Below, piece after piece: positions 56,870 to 64,000 of a DNA stretch of 64,000 nt. The translations under genes and the position numbers were made by a program. This stretch comes from Phyto melanocephala (Eukaryota; Arthropoda; Insecta; Diptera; Rhinophoridae). How positions within the stretch are numbered: position 1 is the first letter of the stretch; each line of letters begins with the position of its first letter. A model generated the notes under the pieces. It was given only the letters and a program-made list of their open reading frames with translations, had not been told where the DNA came from and made no database searches. Location of the stretch: NCBI GenBank assembly GCA_941918925.1, contig OW799233.1:60204841-60268840 (forward strand), read 5' to 3'.

Positions 56870-57730
56870 AGTTTTGTTGTTTTTTATATAAATATATTGA
56901 ATTACGAATATTAACTCGTTTAACAATATCATTTTTGTACAAGCCCAGCAAAATCTTTACTTACCTAGTAAGTTAGCAAGTAATATTGGAGATACACATA
57001 AACTAGTTACTTTTCGACCGAATAACTACTTATTTTTGTTTGAGTTGTCCCAGAAATCATGACCCTCGCTACAATAAAATAAGTAGTTACCAATAAAGCT
57101 GAATTATAGCTGGATATTTTTATACTGTTGCAATACAAAAAAATATAAAAATTATAATATTGGGAATATTATAATATTTATGAAGTTGATTGAAAGTTCA
57201 CTGTTTAAAAAAATATATAAAAAGTATTTACGAAGGTCATAACCAATAGGCCATTACTCTGTACTTAAAAATAATGATGTTGGTAACGACCCCTCATTAC
57301 TATGTAATATATGAAGTAATGACAACCTATTACACAATTTCAAAAAGATTTTGCTGGGAAGCTTTGTGTACGGTAATTTAACCTTAAAAATTGTAATTTT
57401 TTTAGGGCAGTACGGAAATCGAAATAAAAAAGTTAACATCACTGATTCAGCTGTGCTGTTATTCACCATGATTGTGATGTATTGTATTTGGCATGCAGGT
57501 GGCATTGCTATGCGTCTGGACGTTAGATTTGAATTTACTTGTAGGTAATTTATAAATAATTAATTCAATGTTAGACAATCGAAATTTTCTTAATTTCATT
57601 TGGAATATTCTTAATTTCAATTTGAAATTCTCATTTTTGTTTGGAATTTTCACAATTTCAAATTGAAATTCTCAATTTCATTTGGAATTTTCTCAATTTC
57701 AACTGGGATTTTCTCAATTTCAATGAAAAC
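56870..57730. other. No recognisable gene
   Basis: AT-rich DNA with runs of TTTCAATTTGGAATTTTC-like words near 57590-57720 that form a crude tandem. No coding exon is supported. Confidence 0.4.
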
Positions 57731-57734
57731 TGGT

Positions 57735-58850
57735 GTAGTAGTAAAGCTCTTTTATTTGATACTCATAAGAAAACATTATCAGCGATTTTGTACCGAACGC
57801 TATCTAGAATTTTACACTTTTTTTAATTAACTGTAAACTGCTGGTCAAGAGCTTTCATTTTATACCAATCTTATTGAAGTGGAATGGGGATTAGCCCGTA
57901 ATTACTTTATTTGGCCAATATATTCGGCTTTTTTCTTTTTGATGCCATCTTGGATTTTAACTTTTTCAAAGTTAACTGTATTCTATTGATTTAGCCCTTT
58001 TGTTTGATACAAACATTGAAAGAGTGGAACGGAGTACATTTTTAAATACTAGTTTGACCAATATATAAATTTATTTTTTGACATACTGTCGTGGAGGCCG
58101 TTATGGATTTTAAATTCTTTACAGTGAATTATATTCTGTAAATCAAGCCCTCTCATTTGATATTCATTTGATATGCTTATCTGGAAGCTAAAATGTTAAT
58201 TTAAAAAAATTTGCATTTTTGTGGCAATTTGCACAGTTTCCACCACCCTTTGCTGGTACTCTTATAGATACAAACAAGCAGTGAACTATTTGCGCTGCGC
58301 CGAGTTTCTGATACTCATCACCAATTTTGTGTAGTGCTTTAACAGCACAATTTTTTTTTAATAACAGTTATCACTATAGAATAATCTCTATTTTTAATTC
58401 ATATATTTTCTATGTGGACAAATATTTTGGAAAATTTAAGGACTCTATATTGCAATATCTAACCTGAATTCATTGGCAGAAATTAATTTAACACGACCAC
58501 GTTAATATCCACTTCTCACATTATCTATTATAAATGATATTGAGAATATCAAAAACCGACAGAATTTTAATGTACGACTCTGAAATTTCGCAAGTATAGC
58601 TTTTCGGTCAATATTATTGTAATAAGGGAAAATTAAATTGACACCCCAATTTTAACGCCCACCTCCTATATAATGATACGGCTATTGCTTATAGACGTAT
58701 ATATGCTATATGGATAAGAATTAAAAGTGAAAATATAACTCTTTGTTTCAATATCTAAGTTGACTTCGTAAGGAGATGTTATCTTGATACGCCTACTTTA
58801 ATGTCCACTCTCAATGTGAAGCATACTCTACTATTTTATGTATTATATAT
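57735..58850 (-). repeat. Fragments of mini-me-related families C and B
   Basis: 57735-58260 follows family C in reverse (CAAGAGCTTTCATTTTATAC, GATGCCATCTTGGATTTTAA). 58312-58850 follows family B in reverse (TCACCAATTTTGTGTAG, ACGCCCACCTCCTATATAAT). Both are diverged and lack ends. Confidence 0.6.
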
Positions 58851-58868
58851 ATTGTTTTAAATTGTCAT

Positions 58869-59896
58869 TATACCCTTCACCTGTGGTGCACAAGGGTATA
58901 TGTATATAGCTTTGTCATTCCGTTTGTAATTTCTACAATTTTCATTTCCGACCCCATAAAGCATATATTTTCTGAGAGCTTATGAATAGAGGAGTCGATT
59001 AAGCCCTCACCGTCTGTCCGTGTGTTGGTTGAAATCAACTTTTAGAAGCAACCATATGTTCCTCAGATCTGTGTATGATATCAATCTTTTGGAAATATCC
59101 GAAAATGAATCGCTATTGAAATTCAGCACAATCGCCCCATAACTTTCTGAGATATGAGCAAAAGAGCACGACTGCCTCTGTTTTTTCCTATACTTTTACC
59201 ACCAAAATTAAAATTTTCAACCATAGAATAATTAATAGATACCTTTGCTACTATTTGTAGATATAATATACGTCTGGAGATATTCGTGACAAATTTTGGA
59301 TAAATCGGGCCCTAATCGGTAAAGTTATAGGCAAGAAATTTTTTTTTAAATATACATTCCAAGAATTTACAAACGAAAATCAATTTTTTCAGCTTCTAGA
59401 CAACAGAGAGAGTCAATATTGGTATCATATGAACGGACTTGACTAGTGCAATACAAGCACTATAAAAAATTTACATTCATTTTGTCCGCCACTATATAAT
59501 GGCGGACAATAAATTTATATATGGGTCGGTCAAATCTGGTATTTCAAAATGTAACTTCTTGAACACCCTCAATATTGGTATCAAATAAAATGACTTGACC
59601 AGTAGAATACAGTAAATTGTTAAAAAATGTAAAATCCAAGATGGCATCTAAAACAAAAGTGCGGATCAAATTTTTTTAACCCCATCAATATGGGTATCAA
59701 ATGAAATGGCTTGAATATTAGAATACAGATAACTACGTAAAAATTCAAAATCGAGGATGACGTCGGATATAATGAGGAAAAATGGCGTATAACATGAAAT
59801 ATAGGTTAAGCTACGATATGGCATTATACCTATGTACATGATGGTGAAGGGTATTATCAGATTCGGCACGGCCGAATATAGCACTTTTACTTGTTA
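58869..59896 (+). repeat. Mini-me-related family C, complete
   Basis: Starts TATACCCTTCACCTGTGGTG with the core and short GTCTGTCCGTG run, then a family-specific middle with four related ~110-bp stretches (TGGTATCAAATAAAATGACT and variants). It ends GATTCGGCACGGCCGAATAT and TTTTACTTGTT. It shares ends with type A but not its interior. Confidence 0.8.
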
Positions 59897-60423
59897 ATTT
59901 ATAATATACTTTAAGCCCACTTACTAAAATGCAACTGGTATAAATGTGTCAGTTTAGGAAAATTCTACAACAAAAATTTCATCGCTTAAAATAACATTTG
60001 CGACACATTATTATGATTTAAAATTCCATACAAAATAATTCTTCTTCTATAATCACTTCCGATTATTATGAAACTTTGCTCACACCTACTTTAGTACTTA
60101 TTTAACATTTTTAATACAATTTTTAAAAAATATTTGTATTTTTTACCAATTGTATTATTATAAAAGTAGGAATTTCCATTCCCACACATCATACTTTTTT
60201 CCGTTTCCGCTAAAATACAATATTATGGTATGAATAGTGGGTAGAATCACTTCTACTGTTGAAATACTTTAGCTTTCATTTTGAGACAAAATGTAAGAAA
60301 ATAAAATAATCGCAAATCGAACTTAAACAAAGAAAGTAATATTTACACGTAGATTTTTTGAAGCAAAATCAGATTATTCTGCAGTGATTACAATTATTAA
60401 CTGAATAGTAAATTTTGTGATAT
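59897..60423. other. No recognisable feature
   Basis: AT-rich DNA without supported coding or repeat structure. Confidence 0.4.
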
Positions 60424-60695
60424 AAAAGTACTACACAAAATTGATTTTGGTTGTTGAAAATTCGGCACAGCCGAATATAATACACTTACTTGTTATACCC
60501 GCCACCAAACAAATGGTGGAAGGATATTTATTTTGACATTCGTTTGTAACACATCGAAATATGCTTTTTACACCCCATAAAGTATATATTTTCTGAGTTC
60601 TGCTTTCATTTTATGACGATCTAGCTATGTCCGTCCATATGTATTGCAAATAAGCCCAATCGGAATATTGGGAAGGGAGTTATAGCTCATTATTA
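60424..60695 (+). repeat. Head-to-tail junction of two family B ends
   Basis: A B-type 3' end (CTACACAAAATTGATTTTGG, hairpin TTCGGCACAGCCGAA, CACTTACTTGTT) runs at 60495 straight into a B-type 5' end (ATACCCGCCACCAAACAAAT, core, GTCCGTCC). Both copies are truncated away from the junction. Confidence 0.75.
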
Positions 60696-60789
60696 GGGTT
60701 CCCACTTTTTTTTTTTTGCGATTAAAGTACATTGGATTTGAAAGGTTAAGAAAAAAAAAAATACACAGTATAAAAATAAAGTACAATTT

Positions 60790-61845
60790 ATTTTTATTTA
60801 TTATTATATTTAGAAACGTATTTTTTATTGCTTTTCGCAAGTTTAATCAAATAACTATCACTGCTAAACAATTGCACAGCATTTTTACAGTCTATATTTA
60901 AATTAAAGTAAATAATTAATTCATTTTTTATCGGGCTCAGAGTAGCTTTGTTTCTTTCGTCTCTCCACTTGCTCTTCATTACAGAAAACACTCTCTCTGT
61001 AAATGCTGACGTGGCAGGAATAGAAAGTAAAAATGAAATGACTTTGTACAAATTTGATAAATTATCATCAGTCTTATTAAATACTAGCTGCCATTTACTT
61101 GCAGTAGATAACTCCGCAAAGCGTTTAGAACTGCATATCTGATCATAAAGTTTATTGACTAACACAATTTCTCCATAGAGATCATCCATATTTATATTAA
61201 GTTTCTGTAGATTTAAATTTTCGATTATATTGACAATATTATCAAATTCAATGTTTCTTTTTAAGTTTATATTTCTAATTTTAAATAACCAGTTTGTGCT
61301 TTTAAAATCAAACCATTTATTCAGGTACTCCAAGGCTTTATCAATAAATAATAAACAATTCGTGTGAATTTTGCTAGTCAGTTCCGGTGAAGACAACAAC
61401 TTAATATTTTTGCTTGTTTCATATCCAAAGAAGATATCTTGTTTTCTTTGTTATAGTTCATCTCTCAAATTTACCATTATCCCATGAATATCTAAAATTG
61501 TTATACAAGTGCCTTCTAGGCATTTGACAGCTTTATGAAATAAATTCAGCATGTGACTGCAAAAATGGTAATAAATTTCAATCATATCATTTTCGTTGTT
61601 GTTGAGCATCAATAAATTTTGTAAAATTATTGGACAGTTATCTAGGCTTATAAAATAAGTTCGAATAGGTGACCAATTTAATAGTAATGTATCATTACAT
61701 GGCAAAAGCGAAAGCCATCTTGTTCCGACATGTCGTTTTACTTCATGGAAGTCTCCATCTACTGATGCTATAAATTTTTTCAACTTATCTCTTCTCACCG
61801 CAGAATGTGAAAAATTAGCATAAATTTTCAAAATTACATTTTCTA
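60790..61845 (-). pseudogene. hAT transposase, 5' part cut off by a BEL element
   Basis: Two minus-strand frames, broken near 61400-61450, encode KIYANFSHSAVRRDKLKKFI and RHVGTRWLSLLPCNDTLLLN, then an alpha-helical middle, and LLSIPATSAFTERVFSVMKS with RDERNKATLSPIKNELIIYF, the C-terminal hAT dimerisation domain. The frame runs into the BEL LTR at 61845/61846, so the N-terminal part should continue beyond the right edge of the window. The C-terminus and stop near 60794 are intact. Confidence 0.8.
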
Positions 61846-62334
61846 TGTGTCTCTGGCTGCGACTTCAGCTTTGTAAAGGGGCGAATTTAACGACACCAAA
61901 AATTAGGCACAAAATATTTAAAATAAAATGGTGCGTTTATTGCTACAAAAAATATCCAAAATTAAATAGAATTTACAGTAACTATATAAAAACAACTTAC
62001 CGCAGTGCTTTTCCTTTACAAACTAACTTTACTTATTTAATATTTTGTTGGACTACCTTTGTATATGTTTGTGTATAACACATTAAAAACAACGGTACCA
62101 ACTTGACGAAACAATGCACTGCAGTAAGTTTAACATTAAAAAGAACAACAACTTGTACATAAGTATCACAAGAATTTTGGTAAATAAGACAAAATAAGAA
62201 ACATTAAGGTGGCTCACATGATGCTAAACAAATTCAATAAAATAATTATGTTCAAATAATTAAATTAAATGAATAGAATTAAAATAATAAATTTAGATAA
62301 ATACAATTAAATATTTATAAGCCATTTGGCGACA
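61846..62334 (-). repeat. 3' LTR of a BEL/Pao element
   Basis: On the minus strand it starts TGTCGCCAAATGGC just after the polypurine tract and ends near CAGAGACACA. The exact end is 61846 or 61848. An AT-rich interior separates short GC-richer ends. Confidence 0.7.
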
Positions 62335-62349
62335 TTCCCACCCCCGTGG
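62335..62349 (-). other. Polypurine tract
   Basis: CCACGGGGGTGGGAA on the minus strand lies directly before the LTR and is the likely plus-strand primer for the BEL element. Confidence 0.7.
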
Positions 62350-62364
62350 ATCGGCGACGATTCA

Positions 62365-64000
62365 CTACTCAAAATCTAAAACAGCAAGCTTGGAAATAGG
62401 ACGCTTGAGAACTCCACTATTTGTTTGGACATCAGCTCTTCTTATAACTTTATCAGTTCCGGGATACAGTTGAATAACTCTTCCCCTTCTCCAATCCCTT
62501 CTTGAAACTGCTGGATCACATATTAAAACAAGATCACCGACTGTTATAGGTTTTGTATATTCACACCATTTAGAGCGTCTGGTAAGTGTGGGCAAATATT
62601 CAATAATCCACCTTTTCCAAAAATGATCGCGTAATTGACGGGCAATGCGCCACTGTTTCTTCATGTCTAGAGGCTTAAAAATATCTGTCCCTTCTGGGGT
62701 TTGAGCCGTGTTTGCTGAGCCCAACAAAAAATGATTAGGCGTTAGTGGCTCTTCGTCTTCATGGCTAACGGGCAAATGACTTAACGGACGGGAATTTAAA
62801 ATATTTTCGGCTTCAATTAAAAAACTTTGTAGCGTGTGTTCCTTAGGCGCGACTTCCTTCAATGTCACTCTTAGTATTCGTTTGACGCACTGAACCATAC
62901 GCTCCCATACTCCACCTTCTGCAGGATTGTGAGGACAATTAAACTCCCATGTAATACCTTTAGTTGACATTTCATCTTGAATTCTAACCACGTCAAAAAC
63001 TTCTTCGAATCTTTTAGCTTCCTGGTTAACTCCTACAAAATTCTTTCCATTGTCGCTGCGCATCTTCAATGGTGTGCCACGACGGTTAATAAAATTTCGT
63101 ATGGCTAAGATACATGCGTCAGTAGAAAGATCAAAAGCCACTTCTAAGTGAACTGCTCTAATTGTCAAGCACGTAAAGAGAGCTATCCATCGTTTCTCGT
63201 GACGTCGACCAATTGTTATGTTAATTGGGCCAAAGTAGTCCACACCAGTAAATGTAAAAGGACGAACATATGGAGTTAACCTGTCACTTGGTAGCGATCC
63301 CATAAGTCGAGGTGCTGGAGCAGCACGACGTAATTTACATGTGCAGCACTTTTGAATAGTTTTTCGTAGCAGGCTGCGTAAACGAGGTACCCAAATTTTT
63401 CTTCGTATTTCACCAATAGTAGCTTCAAAGTTTTGATGTTTCATTTTGTTGTGTACATGAGCAACAAACAGTTGTGTTAAACGATGAGAGGGCGACAAAA
63501 TAACAGGCCGCTTGGCATCAAGGGGTAACCAACTGGCAGCATCAATACGACCACTTACCCTAAGCACATTGTTTTCATCAAAATATGGCGTAAGTGAGTA
63601 CAAATCGTTATCTCTTTTCAGGGTATTTCCAGATTTTAAAATTTGTATTTCATTGACGAAGCTTTGCTCTTGTGAAAGGCGATACAAAACAGTTTCTGCA
63701 ACTTTTAACTCCTCTGCAGACAAACAAGCTGTACTACTGACATTCACTCTTTTTCGGCAGCAGTTTGTAAATCTCAGTACCCAAGCCATCGTTCTATTTA
63801 GCCTGAGAAATGAAGAAAAACGATTAAAATCAATAATTAAAGTTGTACTAACCAGTAAAGTAAATTTTGGTCGCAATTCTTCTTCGCATGTAAAGATAGT
63901 TGTAGTAGCGTTAGGTTTTGGCCAATCAGCTTCATATGTATATAGAAATTGTGGTCCTTGAAACCAGCGATTTTGTTTTGAAAGGTAAGACTTGCTTTTA
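62365..64000 (-). CDS. BEL/Pao pol C-terminal part with integrase
   Basis: The frame is open from the window edge to the stop before LDFE, over 540 codons, with no lesion. It contains a linker typical of BEL (SLTPYFDENNVLRVSGRID), a zinc-binding HHCC region (HVHNKMKHQNFEA... CCTCKLRRA), and an integrase with GVDYFGPI, MRSDNGKNFVG and NPAEGGVWERMV, the three DDE residues in order. The C-terminus has WRRGRVIQLYPGTDKVIRRA. Reverse transcriptase and protease lie beyond the right edge. It reads toward the LTR at 61846. An intact frame suggests a recent insertion. Confidence 0.92.
   Translation of the reverse strand, partial: KSKSYLSKQNRWFQGPQFLYTYEADWPKPNATTTIFTCEEELRPKFTLLVSTTLIIDFNRFSSFLRLNRTMAWVLRFTNCCRKRVNVSSTACLSAEELKVAETVLYRLSQEQSFVNEIQILKSGNTLKRDNDLYSLTPYFDENNVLRVSGRIDAASWLPLDAKRPVILSPSHRLTQLFVAHVHNKMKHQNFEATIGEIRRKIWVPRLRSLLRKTIQKCCTCKLRRAAPAPRLMGSLPSDRLTPYVRPFTFTGVDYFGPINITIGRRHEKRWIALFTCLTIRAVHLEVAFDLSTDACILAIRNFINRRGTPLKMRSDNGKNFVGVNQEAKRFEEVFDVVRIQDEMSTKGITWEFNCPHNPAEGGVWERMVQCVKRILRVTLKEVAPKEHTLQSFLIEAENILNSRPLSHLPVSHEDEEPLTPNHFLLGSANTAQTPEGTDIFKPLDMKKQWRIARQLRDHFWKRWIIEYLPTLTRRSKWCEYTKPITVGDLVLICDPAVSRRDWRRGRVIQLYPGTDKVIRRADVQTNSGVLKRPISKLAVLDFE

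Noticed and set aside
63512..63961. Plus-strand 149-codon frame
   Set aside because: It is the complement of the BEL pol coding frame, which has clear integrase motifs.

Overview
The window looks like AT-rich intergenic and intronic DNA from a higher dipteran fly, plausibly a calyptrate. The evidence is the fly-type repeat cores (CCATAAAGTATATA followed by GTCYGTCY, as in dipteran mini-me elements), a P-superfamily transposon with a THAP exon, R1-like, copia and BEL retroelement remnants, and an insect-type SV2-like transporter gene. No bacterial or viral genome is present. The species call is inference.

Host coding sequence is sparse. A first coding exon of an unrecognised gene lies on the minus strand at 5520-5707. 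Seven phase-consistent exons of an SV2-like major facilitator transporter lie on the minus strand between 42153 and 54395, with further exons needed at both ends. One intron of that gene (44384-54085) is 9.7 kb and packed with transposons.

Most of the rest is nested mobile DNA. 1-5.2 kb: mini-me/HINE-like repeats, a 436-bp MITE with perfect 32-bp inverted ends, Helitron-type elements and a mariner remnant. 6.9-9.2 kb: hAT and R1-like relics. 9.27-23.19 kb: a 484-bp P-derived MITE next to a full-length but decayed P-like element. Target-site duplications show that the 95-bp spacer between the two has been inverted. The P element contains two mini-me copies, one of which is split by a gypsy-like LTR element, one of whose LTRs carries a further mini-me copy; a hAT MITE sits in a P exon. 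24.2-25.7 kb: a solo LTR split by a hAT element. 26.4-33.1 kb: a foldback element, a pogo-like element nested in a mini-me copy, and more mini-me copies. 33.4-40.7 kb: a compound region bounded by 16-bp inverted repeats and a TAA duplication, holding a Helitron, MITEs, a deleted hAT and a 2.4-kb mini-me-related element. 48.3-52.0 kb: piggyBac-like sequence split by a Transib element with an exact 5-bp duplication, which is itself hit by a mini-me copy. 54.6-64 kb: LTR-like DNA, hAT remnants, and the 3' part of a BEL/Pao element inserted into a hAT transposase.

The genes do not form an operon or pathway. The biology here is the order of insertion and rearrangement of the mobile elements and their load on one large host intron.
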